A stretch of 64,000 nt of DNA, from NCBI RefSeq assembly GCF_003696345.1, contig NZ_RFLX01000002.1, positions 310,001 through 374,000 of the forward strand. The letters are read 5' to 3'. The DNA is from Teichococcus wenyumeiae. GTDB taxonomy: Bacteria > Pseudomonadota > Alphaproteobacteria > Acetobacterales > Acetobacteraceae. Positions 8,900-17,346 of this stretch are shown here, piece after piece. The notes under the pieces are model-generated. The model was not told the origin of the DNA, made no database searches, and was given only the letters and a program-made list of their open reading frames with translations. The position numbers and the translations under genes were made by a program. The stretch's first letter is position 1; each line of letters begins with the position of its first letter.

Positions 8900-10347
8900 C
8901 GGGACAGCGCCGGGTTGCCGGCCAGCGGAAACACCTTGGCCGGGTTCAGCAGCCAGCCAGGGTCGAAGGCGGATTTGATGCGGCGCTGCTGGTCCAGCTC
9001 CTGTTCGGTGAACTGCACCGGCATCAGGTCGCGCTTCTCGACGCCCACGCCATGCTCGCCGGTCAGGCAGCCGCCGACCTCGACGCAGAGCTTCAGGATA
9101 TCGGCGCCGAAGGCCTCGGCCTTGCGGAAGCTTTCCGGGTCATTGGCGTCGAACATGATCAGCGGGTGCAGATTGCCATCGCCCGCATGGAAGATATTGG
9201 CCACCTTCAGCCCATAGCTGTCCGACATCTCACCCATCCGGCGCAGCACATTCGGCAATTCCCCGGTGGGGATGGTGCCGTCCATGCAGAGGTAATCCGG
9301 GCTGATCCGCCCCACCGCGCCGAAGGCACCCTTGCGGCCCTTCCAGATGGCCAGCGATTCCTCCGCCGTCTCCGCCACGCGCAGCGAGATCGGGTCGAAG
9401 CGCGCGCAGATCTCCTTCAGCTTGCCGAGCAGGAAGTCCTGCTCGGCGGCATTGCCCTCGACCTCGATGATCAGCATGGCCTCGGCATCCAGCGGGTAGC
9501 CGGCGTGCGCAAAAGCCTCGCAGGCATGGATGGCGGGCCGGTCCATGAATTCCAGCGCCACGGGAATGATGCCGCTGGCGATGATGGCATCCACCACCTG
9601 CCCCGCCACCTCGTTGGAGCGGAAGGCGCCCAGCATGGCCCGCGCGCCCTCGGCCGCGCGCAGGATGCGCACCGTGACCTCGGTGACGATGCCGAGCTGC
9701 CCCTCGCTGCCGGTGATCAGCCCCAGCCAGTCATAGCCGGCGGAATCGAGATGGGTGCCGCCGATGTCGATCACCTCGCCCTCGATCGTCACCAGCTTCA
9801 CGCCCAGCAGGTTGTTGGCGGTGACGCCGTATTTCAGGCAATGCGCCCCGCCCGAATTCATCATGACATTGCCGCCGATCATGCAGGCGAGCTGCGAGGA
9901 CGGGTCCGGCGCATAGAAGAAATTCTCGCCCGCCACCGCCTGGGTGATGCCGATATTCGTCACCCCCGCCTGCACCACGGCGAAACGGTCGGCGTAATCC
10001 ACCTCCAGGATGCGGTTCATGCGCATCAGGCCGATCACCACGCCATCCTCCAGCGGCAGGGCGCCGCCGGAGAGGCTGGTGCCGGCGCCGCGCGGCACGA
10101 TGCGGATGTTGTTCTGGTAGCAATAGCGCAGCACCGCCGCCACCTGCTCCGTGGTCTCGGGCAGCACCACGGCGAGCGGCGGCTGGCGATAGGCGGAAAG
10201 CCCGTCCGTCTCATAGGGCTTCAGGCGGATGGGGTCGCCGATCACCCCTTCCCCGCGCGCGCCGCCGGGCACGATGGTGCGCAGCGCCGCCAGGATCTCG
10301 CCCCGGCGGGCAAGCACGGCCGGGTCCGGTACGGGCAATGCGATCAT
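8896..10347 (-). CDS. glcD: Glycolate oxidase catalytic subunit GlcD
   Basis: This 483-residue flavoprotein is the main subunit of glycolate oxidase. The FAD-binding part is clear: PRGAGTSLSGGALP, the MIGGNVMMNSGG block, and the C-terminal FAD-oxidase region with HAGDGNLHP and GGCLTGEHGVGVEK. The start at 10347 gives the normal GlcD N-terminus; the frame is open further upstream through a terminator and is not coding there. The product, glyoxylate, could feed the glyoxylate cycle or an aldolase-type route (see the D-threonine-aldolase-like gene at 27345). No glc regulator is visible beside it. Confidence 0.95.
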   Translation of the reverse strand: MIALPVPDPAVLARRGEILAALRTIVPGGARGEGVIGDPIRLKPYETDGLSAYRQPPLAVVLPETTEQVAAVLRYCYQNNIRIVPRGAGTSLSGGALPLEDGVVIGLMRMNRILEVDYADRFAVVQAGVTNIGITQAVAGENFFYAPDPSSQLACMIGGNVMMNSGGAHCLKYGVTANNLLGVKLVTIEGEVIDIGGTHLDSAGYDWLGLITGSEGQLGIVTEVTVRILRAAEGARAMLGAFRSNEVAGQVVDAIIASGIIPVALEFMDRPAIHACEAFAHAGYPLDAEAMLIIEVEGNAAEQDFLLGKLKEICARFDPISLRVAETAEESLAIWKGRKGAFGAVGRISPDYLCMDGTIPTGELPNVLRRMGEMSDSYGLKVANIFHAGDGNLHPLIMFDANDPESFRKAEAFGADILKLCVEVGGCLTGEHGVGVEKRDLMPVQFTEQELDQQRRIKSAFDPGWLLNPAKVFPLAGNPALSR

Positions 10348-10414
10348 GGCGTTCCATCCTGCGTCTTTGGATGGAAGGATGGCGCCGCGCCCCGGCGCAG
10401 ACAAGCGCGCACGC

Positions 10415-10454
10415 AAAAAGGGCGCCGCGGGGAAACCCCATGGCGCCGCTTTTC
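10415..10454 (-). terminator. Rho-independent terminator after rpmJ
   Basis: AAAAAGGGCGCC and GGCGCCGCTTTT flank a GGGGAAACCCC core, giving a long stem with T-rich ends on either strand. It lies 40 bases past the rpmJ stop and 68 bases before the glcD start, so it insulates the glycolate operon from the ribosomal protein gene. Confidence 0.7.
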
Positions 10455-10494
10455 TGCCGAAGACCTCCGCCCGCGAGGGGCGGAGGGCCCGCAA

Positions 10495-10620
10495 TCAGCC
10501 CTGGCGGACCTTCATGCGGGGGTTCTTCTTGTTCAGCACGTACAAGCGACCGCGGCGGCGGACCACCACGCAGTTCTTGTCGCGCGTCTTGGCGGACTTC
10601 AAGCTGTTACGGATTTTCAT
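10495..10620 (-). CDS. rpmJ: 50S ribosomal protein L36 (too short for most gene callers)
   Basis: Translating the minus strand from the ATG at 10620 gives 41 residues starting [15 protein letters not shown] and ending RMKVRQG, the alphaproteobacterial form of L36 in the large ribosomal subunit. It has a single cysteine rather than the CCHC zinc set of canonical L36, so it is the zinc-independent type. It lies between the glycolate operon and a small basic open reading frame, with its own terminator downstream. Confidence 0.95.
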   Translation of the reverse strand: MKIRNSLKSAKTRDKNCVVVRRRGRLYVLNKKNPRMKVRQG

Positions 10621-10648
10621 GGCCAACCTCGTCGCGAGGGGGCGGGCT

Positions 10649-10912
10649 TTAGGGGCCGCAGCGGCGAGAGTCAACCATTGAAGGCCATTCTCCCGCCATG
10701 CCGCCGCGACTCAGCCGCGCGGACGGGGTGGCGGGGGGGGGCGCCGAGGGTCCCTGCCGGCGGCGCCAGGCATCGCCGGCCATCCTGCCGACCACCCGCA
10801 GCAGGTCGCCCTTCCAGCCGCCCAGGCCAGCGCGATGCATCGCCCGGTATTTCTGCCGCGCCACCGCGCCATTCACCAGGGCCCGCGCGATGCGGCCGAT
10901 GCCACCTGCCAT
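10649..10912 (-). CDS. Small basic hypothetical protein upstream of rpmJ
   Basis: This 87-residue, Arg-rich protein matches no family I know. The N-terminal 55 residues ([31 protein letters not shown]) look like a folded helical unit; the rest is proline/serine-rich and probably disordered. Support for reality is a clean GGAGA ribosome site seven bases before the ATG. Its stop is 28 bases before the rpmJ start, so it may share the rpmJ transcript. Confidence 0.5.
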   Translation of the reverse strand: MAGGIGRIARALVNGAVARQKYRAMHRAGLGGWKGDLLRVVGRMAGDAWRRRQGPSAPPPATPSARLSRGGMAGEWPSMVDSRRCGP

Positions 10913-10960
10913 GCTGCTTCTCCATTCCTGTATGCCGGATGGAAAACGCGGCGGCGCCGC

Positions 10961-11911
10961 TCAGGTTACCATCTTGTCATGACGGTCCTGCATCAGGCAG
11001 GCCGCCACGGCCTCGCTGATCACCGGCGCCAGGCTGCGGAACTCCGCCGCGCGGGGGGAGCGGGCGCGCCAAGCCAGCCCCAGGCTGCGGCCCGTCACCT
11101 GCCCCGGCGGCGCCTCGACCGGCCGCAGCACCACGGAGGTGCCGGCCAGCACCCCGCCCGCCACCGCCAGCCGGGGCAGCAGCGTCACGCCCAGCCCGCC
11201 GGCCACCATCTGCACCAGGGTATGCAGGCTGGTGGCGGCAAAGGCGCCATCCACCCCCGCCCCCGGCAGGCCGCAGGCGGACAACGCCTGGTCCCGCAGG
11301 CAATGGCCGTCCTCCAGCAGCAGCATCCGCTCGCCCCCCATGGCGGAAAGCGGGATCCGCGCTTGCTGCAACAGGCGGTGCTGCTGCGGCAGGGCCGCCA
11401 GGAAGGGGTCCTCGGCGATCCGCAGGGTTTCCAGGTCCGGCAACGCGGCGGGCAGCGCCAGCAGCAGCAGATCCAGCCGGCCGCCCTGCAGGTCCTCGGC
11501 CAGCCGCGCGGTCAGGTCCTCCCGCAGCCAGAGGCGCAGGCGGGGAAAGGCGCGGCGCAGCGCCGGCATCAGCCGCGGCAGCAGAAAGGGCCCGATGGTG
11601 GGGATGATGCCGAGTCGCAGCGGCCCGGTCAGCGGGTCCCGCGCCGCCGAGGCGGTTTCCGCCACCGCCGAGAGCGCCGCCAGCGCCGCCCGCGCCCGCC
11701 CCACCAGTTCCAGCCCCAGCGGGGTGAAGACCGGGCGCTTGGCCGGCCCGCGCTCCAGGATCGCGGCGTCCAACTGGCGTTCCAGCGCGATGATGCCGGC
11801 GGAGAGGGTCGATTGCGTCACCGCGCAGGCCACCGCCGCGCGGCCGAAATGACCGAGATCGGCCAGGGCCACCAGATAACGGAGCTGTTGCGGGCTGGGC
11901 AGCGGAGTCAT
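10961..11911 (-). CDS. oxyR: LysR-type peroxide sensor OxyR
   Basis: This 316-residue regulator has an N-terminal winged helix-turn-helix (residues about 5-65, with FGRAAVACAVTQSTLSAGI) and a LysR substrate-binding domain. The redox pair is present: Cys204 and Cys213 in CLRDQALSAC, with the same spacing as Cys199 and Cys208 of E. coli OxyR, which form a disulfide with hydrogen peroxide. It diverges from ahpC across a 132-base region holding palindromes (described separately). The start at 11911 gives the normal OxyR N-terminus; a GTG start at 11962 is possible but would extend through those palindromes. Confidence 0.94.
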   Translation of the reverse strand: MTPLPSPQQLRYLVALADLGHFGRAAVACAVTQSTLSAGIIALERQLDAAILERGPAKRPVFTPLGLELVGRARAALAALSAVAETASAARDPLTGPLRLGIIPTIGPFLLPRLMPALRRAFPRLRLWLREDLTARLAEDLQGGRLDLLLLALPAALPDLETLRIAEDPFLAALPQQHRLLQQARIPLSAMGGERMLLLEDGHCLRDQALSACGLPGAGVDGAFAATSLHTLVQMVAGGLGVTLLPRLAVAGGVLAGTSVVLRPVEAPPGQVTGRSLGLAWRARSPRAAEFRSLAPVISEAVAACLMQDRHDKMVT

Positions 11912-11921
11912 CGATTGAGCC

Positions 11922-11943
11922 AATCGTTTTGTCGAAAACAATT
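11922..11943. promoter_or_regulatory. Candidate OxyR operator between oxyR and ahpC
   Basis: AATCGTTTT and AAAACAATT form a nine-position inverted repeat with eight matches around a four-base centre. It lies 10 bases before the oxyR ATG, where a LysR-type regulator would both repress itself and activate the divergent ahpC. The assignment is by position and symmetry only. Confidence 0.45.
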
Positions 11944-11953
11944 CATTGGCACA

Positions 11954-11970
11954 GGTGTGCACTGCACACC
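11954..11970. promoter_or_regulatory. Perfect 17-base palindrome in the ahpC promoter region
   Basis: GGTGTGCA and TGCACACC are perfect inverted arms around one base. It sits between a TTGGCA (11946) that could be a -35 element and an ATAACT (11971) that could be a -10 element of ahpC. That is the position of a repressor site or a second activator site. The protein that binds is unknown. Confidence 0.4.
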
Positions 11971-12043
11971 ATAACTAGGCCGCCGGCGGAAGCAGCTTGA
12001 GCTGGGCCGCCGTTCCTGAGCCATCAGAACTAGGGATCACCGC

Positions 12044-12616
12044 ATGCTGACCGTTGGCGACAAGTTTCCGTCCTTTAAGCTGACCGCCGTGAAGGGTGGC
12101 CCCGAGGGCCTGGAAGGCCCGGGCAAGTCCTTCACCGAGATCACCAACGAGTCCGACGCCGGCAAGTGGAAGATCGTCTTCTTCTGGCCCAAGGACTTCA
12201 CCTTCATCTGCCCGACCGAGATCGCGGCCTTCGGCAAGCTGAAGGGCGAGTTCGAGGACCGTGACGCGGTGCTCTACGGCGCCTCCACGGACAGCGAGTT
12301 CGTGCACCTGAACTGGCGCGTCCACAACAACGACATCCGCGACCTGCCGATCGCCATGCTGGCGGACACCAAGCGCGAGCTCTCCTCCGCGCTCGGCATC
12401 CTCGACAAGAACGAGGGCGTGGCTCTGCGCGCCACCTTCATCGTCGACCCCGAGGGCACGATCCAGTGGGCTTCGGTGAACGGCCTGAACGTCGGCCGCA
12501 ACCCGCAGGAAGTGGTGCGCGTGCTGGACGCGCTGCAGACCGACGAGCTCTGCCCCTGCAACTGGAACAAGGGCACCGACACCCTGAAGCCGCAGGAACT
12601 GTTCCAGGCCGCCTGA
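12044..12616 (+). CDS. ahpC: Peroxiredoxin AhpC (alkyl hydroperoxide reductase subunit C)
   Basis: This 190-residue peroxiredoxin reduces hydrogen peroxide and organic peroxides. The peroxidatic Cys56 lies in FTFICPTE; the C-terminal Cys170 and Cys172 in CPCNW match the unusual two-cysteine resolving arrangement of AhpC proteins that use AhpD, as in Mycobacterium tuberculosis. The next gene is ahpD, which agrees with this. It lies opposite oxyR and is expected to be peroxide-induced. A 12-13 bp GC-rich hairpin follows the gene at 12637-12669 but lacks a T run. Confidence 0.96.
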   Translation: MLTVGDKFPSFKLTAVKGGPEGLEGPGKSFTEITNESDAGKWKIVFFWPKDFTFICPTEIAAFGKLKGEFEDRDAVLYGASTDSEFVHLNWRVHNNDIRDLPIAMLADTKRELSSALGILDKNEGVALRATFIVDPEGTIQWASVNGLNVGRNPQEVVRVLDALQTDELCPCNWNKGTDTLKPQELFQAA

Positions 12617-12636
12617 TCCCGGCAGCCTGAAACGCA

Positions 12637-12669
12637 ACGCCGGCGGGGTTTTCTCCTCCCCGCCGGCGT
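12637..12669 (+). terminator. Strong hairpin after ahpC without a T run (attenuator-like)
   Basis: ACGCCGGCGGGG pairs perfectly with CCCCGCCGGCGT around a TTTTCTCCT loop. There is no T run downstream, so it may be a partial terminator or an mRNA 3' stabiliser that sets the ratio of ahpC to ahpD. Confidence 0.5.
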
Positions 12670-12711
12670 CAGTATCGCGCCCCATGAGCCCATCGTCCCA
12701 ATGGGTGGGGC

Positions 12712-12832
<121 letters not shown>

Positions 12833-12871
12833 AACAACCTGAAGTCCCCCGAGACCGGAGAAGATCTTCGC

Positions 12872-13402
12872 ATGTCGCTGGAAGCCCTGCGCAACCGCCT
12901 GCCTGAATATGCCAAGGACCTGAAGCTCAACCTGGGCAGCCTGTCCACCGAGCCGGTGCTGGACCAGCAGAAGCTCGCCGGCACCTTCGTGGCCAGCGCC
13001 ATCGCCAGCCGCAATGCCGAGGTGATCAAGGCCATGGTCGCCGAGTTCGGCCCGAAGCTGTCGCCCGAGGCGCTGACCGCCGCCAAGGCCGCCGCGGCCA
13101 TCATGGGCATGAACAATGTCTATTACCGCTTCGTGCACCTGGTGGGCGGCGACTACGCCACCCTGCCCGCCAAGCTGCGCATGAACGTGATCGGCAAGCC
13201 GGGCGTCGAAAAGGTCGATTTCGAGTTGTGGTCCCTGGCGGTCTCCGCGATCAATGGCTGCGGCATGTGCATGGAAAGCCACGAGAAGGTGGTGAAGCAC
13301 GGCGGCGTGTCCACGGAGCAGGTCCAGGCCGCCGTCCGCATCGCCTCCGTGGTGCATGCGGTGGCCGGCGTGCTGGAAGCCGAGGACGCCCTGGCGGCCT
13401 GA
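12872..13402 (+). CDS. ahpD: Alkylhydroperoxidase AhpD
   Basis: This 176-residue carboxymuconolactone-decarboxylase-family protein reduces AhpC. The active-site pair Cys130 and Cys133 lies in [12 protein letters not shown], the same positions as in M. tuberculosis AhpD, with the conserved His four residues later. The start at 12872 gives the family's normal N-terminus and length; a GGAG stands about 11 bases upstream. A longer in-frame start at 12701 would add a polyproline stretch encoded by the C tract and is not credible. A good terminator follows at 13448. Confidence 0.95.
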   Translation: MSLEALRNRLPEYAKDLKLNLGSLSTEPVLDQQKLAGTFVASAIASRNAEVIKAMVAEFGPKLSPEALTAAKAAAAIMGMNNVYYRFVHLVGGDYATLPAKLRMNVIGKPGVEKVDFELWSLAVSAINGCGMCMESHEKVVKHGGVSTEQVQAAVRIASVVHAVAGVLEAEDALAA

Positions 13403-13447
13403 AGACCCTGCGGCATTGGCCGCACTGATCTGTGAAGGCAAAAAATA

Positions 13448-13478
13448 CACAAGGCCCGCATCGTGCGGGCCTTGTTTG
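13448..13478 (+). terminator. Rho-independent terminator after ahpD
   Basis: CAAGGCCCGCA and TGCGGGCCTTG form an 11 bp stem around TCG, followed by TTTG. It lies 45 bases past the ahpD stop. Confidence 0.75.
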
Positions 13479-13604
13479 CGTTCAACCCCTGGAACACGCG
13501 AATTGGTATGCACAATCCGCATCCAGCCTTGCGTTCCACGCATCGGGATTTTGTGTTGCAGCGCGATAAACCACTTGCACACGAACGACCTGACGCGTAA
13601 GTTC

Positions 13605-13689
13605 CTTCTCGCAGCAACGCACTGCGTTGTTGTCTTTCTTGGACGTTTCCTCCCTAAACTCGGCGGTGCTTCGGCACCGCCTTTTTTTT
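13605..13689 (+). ncRNA. Candidate small RNA with two hairpins and a CCUCCC single-stranded segment
   Basis: A strong terminator (GGCGGTGC TTCG GCACCGCC then eight T) ends at 13689 on the plus strand, yet no protein gene feeds it: ahpD already has its own terminator at 13448. Upstream, CAACGC/GCGTTG makes a first hairpin (13615-13629). Between the two hairpins lies an unpaired stretch with CCTCCC at 13649-13654, complementary to a Shine-Dalgarno sequence, as in several alphaproteobacterial regulatory RNAs. A weak promoter (TTGCAC at 13575, 17 bases, TAAGTT) would start an RNA of about 80 bases. No coding frame was seen in it. Confidence 0.45.
13662..13689 (+). terminator. Strong Rho-independent terminator with no upstream protein gene
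   Basis: An 8 bp stem GGCGGTGC/GCACCGCC with a TTCG tetraloop is followed by eight T. The T run is on the plus strand only, so it does not serve the minus-strand DinB-like gene that ends at 13712. It is the main evidence for the small RNA listed above. Confidence 0.85.
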
Positions 13690-13711
13690 GCCCATGCGCC
13701 TGGGTGTTGCC

Positions 13712-14281
13712 TCAGCGGCCCCAGATCCCTGCCTCGGTCCAGCCGAGTTCCACGAACTCCGCGGCCCGCAGCGGCGCCTCACCTTCCGGGAAAAATTCAT
13801 CGAGTTGCGGCGGCTTCACCGAGGTGCCGCTCAGCATGACATGCGCCTGGCCCCGGTGATGCACCTGGTGCTGGAACAGATGCAGCAGCAGCCGGTCCGC
13901 CCTTTCCCGCTGCACATAGCTGCCGCGATGCACCGCGACGATTCGCGCCGCCCCTTCCTCTCCCAGCGCCTCGCAGAAGGCGATCAGCCGGCGGTCCACC
14001 GCCGCCTGGGCCGGGCGCAGTTCCGCCAGGGTGCGACAGGGAACCGGCTGCGTGAAAGCGGCGGGGCCGAGCGTGCCACCTTCCATGGCATCCACATAGA
14101 AGCGGTCCACGATCAGGATGTGGTTCAGCGTGGCCTGGATGGAGGGAAAGAACCCCACCCGCTCCGCCTCGAATTCCGCCTGGCTCAGCCCGGCGCAGGC
14201 TGTCAGCAGGCGGTGGTTGGCCCAGGCATTGTTGAAGGCCATGGACCGCAGGGCCAGTGCCAGGGAAGGCGGTGCCGTCAT
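13712..14281 (-). CDS. DinB family protein
   Basis: This 189-residue protein has the DinB/YfiT-like four-helix pattern: a first-helix AFNNAWANHRLL, then LNHILIVDRFYVDA with one metal-binding His, and HQVHHRGQAH with the others. The family are putative metal-dependent enzymes, several of which use small thiols as co-substrates; none of that can be proven here. The next minus-strand gene upstream is the N-formylglutamate amidohydrolase-like gene, 28 bases away, so they may be co-transcribed. Confidence 0.85.
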   Translation of the reverse strand: MTAPPSLALALRSMAFNNAWANHRLLTACAGLSQAEFEAERVGFFPSIQATLNHILIVDRFYVDAMEGGTLGPAAFTQPVPCRTLAELRPAQAAVDRRLIAFCEALGEEGAARIVAVHRGSYVQRERADRLLLHLFQHQVHHRGQAHVMLSGTSVKPPQLDEFFPEGEAPLRAAEFVELGWTEAGIWGR

Positions 14282-14309
14282 GCCCTTCTCTCCGCCTGGA
14301 GGGGAAGTC

Positions 14310-15200
14310 TCAGCCGCGCAGGATGCTCCAGTCGGTGCCCGCGAGGCGCGCGATCAGCAGCGTCAAATCCTCCCGCAGCCGCGCCATTTCGGGCAGGCGC
14401 TCGATGGTGGCCTCGTTCATGTAGAGGCCGCGCGCCAGCTCGATCTGCAGCACATGCACCCGCTCCCGCGGGCGGCCGTAGTGGCGGGTGACATAGCCGC
14501 CGGCATAGGGGTCGTTGCGCTTCACCCGGTAGCCGAGGGCGCCCAGCGTTTCCTCCACCAGCCGCACGGCGCGGGGGGCGCAGGCGGTGCCATGCGCATC
14601 GCCCAGCACCATGTCCGGCGCGCTGATCCCGTGCAGCGGGTGGGTCGGCATGGAATGGCAGTCGATCACCAGGCAGCAGCCAAAGCGCTCCTTGGTTTCG
14701 GCGATCAGCCGGCTCAGCGCCGCGTGATAAGGGTGCCAGCAGCGCTGGATGCGCGCCTCGACGGCCGGAAAGGACAGGCGGTGCCGGTACACCGGCTCCC
14801 CCGAGGCGACGATGCGCGCCACGGTGCCCAGCCCGGCGCCCACGCGTGGGCTGGCGGTGTTCACCCAGGGCGGCAGCGGCCCGTCGAACATGGCCGGGTC
14901 CAGCTCCCAGGCCTCGCGGTTGGCATCGCAATAGACACGCGGGAAGGTGGCGGCCAGCAGCGGCGCGCCATGCTCGGGCGCCGCGCTGAACAGCTCCTCC
15001 ACGAAGCTGTCCTCGGAACGGCGGACGGAGAGCGGGTCCAGCCGGCTCTCGGCCAGGAATTCGGGCGGGTAGAAGCGGCCGGAATGCGGTGAGGCAAAGA
15101 CCAGCGGCGCCGTCTGGCGGGACGGGCGGGAAAGCAGAACAGGGCCGGGGCGGTCTTCCTCGGCAATGACCGAAAGCGGGAGGTCCATCGTGCTGGACAT
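14310..15200 (-). CDS. N-formylglutamate amidohydrolase family protein
   Basis: This 296-residue protein carries the family's metal-binding signatures: FASPHSGRFYP near residue 37, the CDANREAWELDP region, VIDCHSMP, and GGYVTRHYGRP. In histidine degradation such enzymes hydrolyse N-formylglutamate to glutamate and formate, but no hut genes are nearby and many homologues have other substrates. The start at 15200 was chosen for length; ATG 15188 is equally possible, and neither has a clear ribosome site. Confidence 0.85.
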   Translation of the reverse strand: MSSTMDLPLSVIAEEDRPGPVLLSRPSRQTAPLVFASPHSGRFYPPEFLAESRLDPLSVRRSEDSFVEELFSAAPEHGAPLLAATFPRVYCDANREAWELDPAMFDGPLPPWVNTASPRVGAGLGTVARIVASGEPVYRHRLSFPAVEARIQRCWHPYHAALSRLIAETKERFGCCLVIDCHSMPTHPLHGISAPDMVLGDAHGTACAPRAVRLVEETLGALGYRVKRNDPYAGGYVTRHYGRPRERVHVLQIELARGLYMNEATIERLPEMARLREDLTLLIARLAGTDWSILRG

Positions 15201-15308
15201 ATCAAGCCATAGCCTTCCGTCGCTGTCACCGGCCCGGCATGACGATTCCTGCCGATCCCCCCCTTGCCACCCCATCACAGTCGGGCTAGAGACGGCGCCC
15301 TACCGGAT

Positions 15309-15383
15309 GGGCGCGTAGCTCAGCGGGAGAGCGTCCCCCTGACACGGGGAAGGTCACAGGTTCAATCCCTGTCGCGCCCACCA
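15309..15383 (+). tRNA. tRNA-Val(GAC)
   Basis: The 75 bases fold as a full cloverleaf: acceptor GGGCGCG/CGCGCCC, D arm GCTC/GAGC, anticodon stem TCCCC/GGGGA with loop CTGACAC (anticodon GAC), T arm ACAGG/CCTGT with TTCAATC. The CCA end is encoded. Confidence 0.97.
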
Positions 15384-15417
15384 TCCGGTTCTCTCCATCA
15401 AAATTCGCACGATCCCC

Positions 15418-15450
15418 GGGCCCACCGCCTTTCGGCAGCGGGCCCTTGTC
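15418..15450. terminator. Hairpin between tRNA-Val and the Ldh-family gene
   Basis: GGGCCC arms at 15418-15423 and 15440-15445 with partial inner pairing (CGCC, loop, GGC) lie between two convergent transcripts, followed by TTGTC on the plus strand. It probably ends the tRNA transcript. Confidence 0.4.
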
Positions 15451-15455
15451 GCGTT

Positions 15456-16508
15456 TCAGCCCAGCGGCTGCGGCAGGGTCAGGCCGTATTGCGCGCCCAG
15501 TTCCTGCAAGGGGCCGGTGATGCGCGCGGCCAGCGGCACGCCCTTCGCCTGCGCCTCGCGCTTCAGCGCCAGCCCCTTCTGGCCCGGCACCCGCACCGGC
15601 GGCATGCCCGGGCGTGGTGCCGCGGCGCGGCAGAGCGCGGCGGTATGGCCGGTCTGGCGGCGGAAGGCATCCAGCCCGGCGAAGGCCGAGGGGTCCAGCA
15701 CCTGGATGAAGAGCGCGGCGCGCATGCCCACCGTGCCCTCGATGCGGCCATGGCCGGACAGGCCCTGGGTCAGCGCCTCGGTCATCAGCGCCTGCGCATA
15801 GCCCTTCTGGCCATGGTCCATGCCGCCGGTGGGCAGGATGGTGCCGCCCTCGGTCAGCACCGCCGGGTCGTTGGACGGGTTGCCCTCGGCATCCATCAGC
15901 CAGTTATGCGGGAACTTGGCGCCTTCCTTGGCCATGCGCTGGCTGAGGTTGGCGGTGGTGATGGAGGCGCTGATATCCAGCACCACCGGGTCGCCGCTGG
16001 TGGGCCAGCCGGCCGAGACCGGGTCGGGCGAGAGCACGCCCTGCTTGGCGCCGAAGGGCGCGACGGAAGCATTGTTGGGCGCGCTGCTGTGCACGATGGC
16101 CATCAGCCCGCGCTCGGCGGCGCGCAGCGGATACACGGCGAGGCAGCCGATATGGTGGCTTTCCGCGATGGCGACCGAGACGGTGCCGTATTGCGCGACC
16201 CGCTCGAAGGCCAGGTCCAGCGCCTTGAACACCAGCCAGCCGCCGGGCAGCCCGCGGCCGTTCCAGGCCAGGCTGGCGCCACGGTCGGAGAGCACCTCCG
16301 GCTCGCCATCCTTGGCCAGGAAGCCCTTGGCGACATCGTCGAGATATTTCGGCACCAGCGCCAGGCCATGGGTGACATGGCCGAGCAGGTCGGCCTCCAC
16401 CAGCACTTCCGCCACCGTGGCGGCCTTGTCCGGCGCCAGGCCGGCAGCGGCGAAGAGATCGGTGGCGAAGCCGCGCATCGCGGCGGCGTCGTAGCGGGAG
16501 TCGCTCAT
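15456..16508 (-). CDS. Ldh family oxidoreductase (malate/L-lactate dehydrogenase type)
   Basis: This 350-residue protein belongs to the Ldh_2 family of NAD(P)-dependent dehydrogenases for 2-hydroxyacids or cyclic imines. The conserved HVTHGLALVPKYL near residue 40, the IAESHHIGCLAVYPLRAAERG block with the active-site His, and LSPDPVSAGWPT are all present. The substrate cannot be assigned from sequence; members act on malate, lactate, ureidoglycolate or pyrroline carboxylates. The start at 16508 gives the usual N-terminus, but ATG 16529, which has a better AGGA site, would add seven residues. Confidence 0.87.
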   Translation of the reverse strand: MSDSRYDAAAMRGFATDLFAAAGLAPDKAATVAEVLVEADLLGHVTHGLALVPKYLDDVAKGFLAKDGEPEVLSDRGASLAWNGRGLPGGWLVFKALDLAFERVAQYGTVSVAIAESHHIGCLAVYPLRAAERGLMAIVHSSAPNNASVAPFGAKQGVLSPDPVSAGWPTSGDPVVLDISASITTANLSQRMAKEGAKFPHNWLMDAEGNPSNDPAVLTEGGTILPTGGMDHGQKGYAQALMTEALTQGLSGHGRIEGTVGMRAALFIQVLDPSAFAGLDAFRRQTGHTAALCRAAAPRPGMPPVRVPGQKGLALKREAQAKGVPLAARITGPLQELGAQYGLTLPQPLG

Positions 16509-16585
16509 CCTGTGTCCCGGACCTTTCATGGGTTTCCTGCCGGCAGGATGCACGGCCCCTGCCCGGCGGGCAAACCCGCCCGGCC

Positions 16586-17275
16586 TCAGCCGGCGCCGAA
16601 GACTTCCTCCCAGCAGGCGCGCAGCGCGGCATCCACCTCCTCCATGGTGGCGGTGATGCCGAGGTCCCAGAGGCTGGTGACGCCATGCTCGCGGATGCCG
16701 CAGGGCACGATGCCGCCGAAGTGGGAGAGGTCCGGCTCCACGTTCAGCGCGATGCCGTGCCAGCTCACCCAGCGCGTGACGCGCACGCCGATGGCGCCGA
16801 TCTTGGATTCGCCACCGCGCTTCGGGTCCGCCACCCAGATGCCGACGCGCCCGTCCCGCCGCTCGCCGCGCACATTGAAGCGCTCCAGCGTGCGGATCAT
16901 CCATTCCTCCAGCGCCTGCACATAGGCGCGGATGTCGCGGGCCGGCACGCTGCCGTGCGGGCGCGTCAGGTCCAGCATGACATAGGCCGTGCGCTGGCCG
17001 GGGCCGTGATAGGTCCATTGCCCGCCGCGCCCGGCATGGAAGGTAGGGAAGCGCGCCTCGGTCAGCCCTTCCGGCGTGGCGGAGGTGCCGGCGGTATAGG
17101 TGGGCGGGTGCTCCACCAGCCAGACGCGCTCGGCGGCCTCGCCGGCACGGATGGCGGCGATGCGCGATTCCATCTCCGCCAGCGCCACGGGGTAGTCGGT
17201 CAGCCCTTCCTCGACACGCCATTCCAGCGGTTTGGCGGCATTTGAGGGGGCTGGTGCAAGAATATCGTCGGTCAT
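16586..17275 (-). CDS. lipB: Octanoyltransferase LipB
   Basis: This 229-residue enzyme moves octanoyl groups from acyl carrier protein to lipoyl domains, the first step of lipoate synthesis. The active-site Cys192 in GIVPCGI and Lys158 in [10 protein letters not shown] are both present, as are the conserved [12 protein letters not shown] and [12 protein letters not shown] blocks. The length is normal. It is transcribed away from tRNA-Leu, 71 bases from it, and 77 bases upstream of the Ldh-family gene. Confidence 0.96.
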   Translation of the reverse strand: MTDDILAPAPSNAAKPLEWRVEEGLTDYPVALAEMESRIAAIRAGEAAERVWLVEHPPTYTAGTSATPEGLTEARFPTFHAGRGGQWTYHGPGQRTAYVMLDLTRPHGSVPARDIRAYVQALEEWMIRTLERFNVRGERRDGRVGIWVADPKRGGESKIGAIGVRVTRWVSWHGIALNVEPDLSHFGGIVPCGIREHGVTSLWDLGITATMEEVDAALRACWEEVFGAG

Positions 17276-17346
17276 GCTCGGTCGGGTTGTTGATGCGGGA
17301 GGAAAGCTGGGGTATAGCCCGCCGCCTACCGATGACTAACCCGTAT

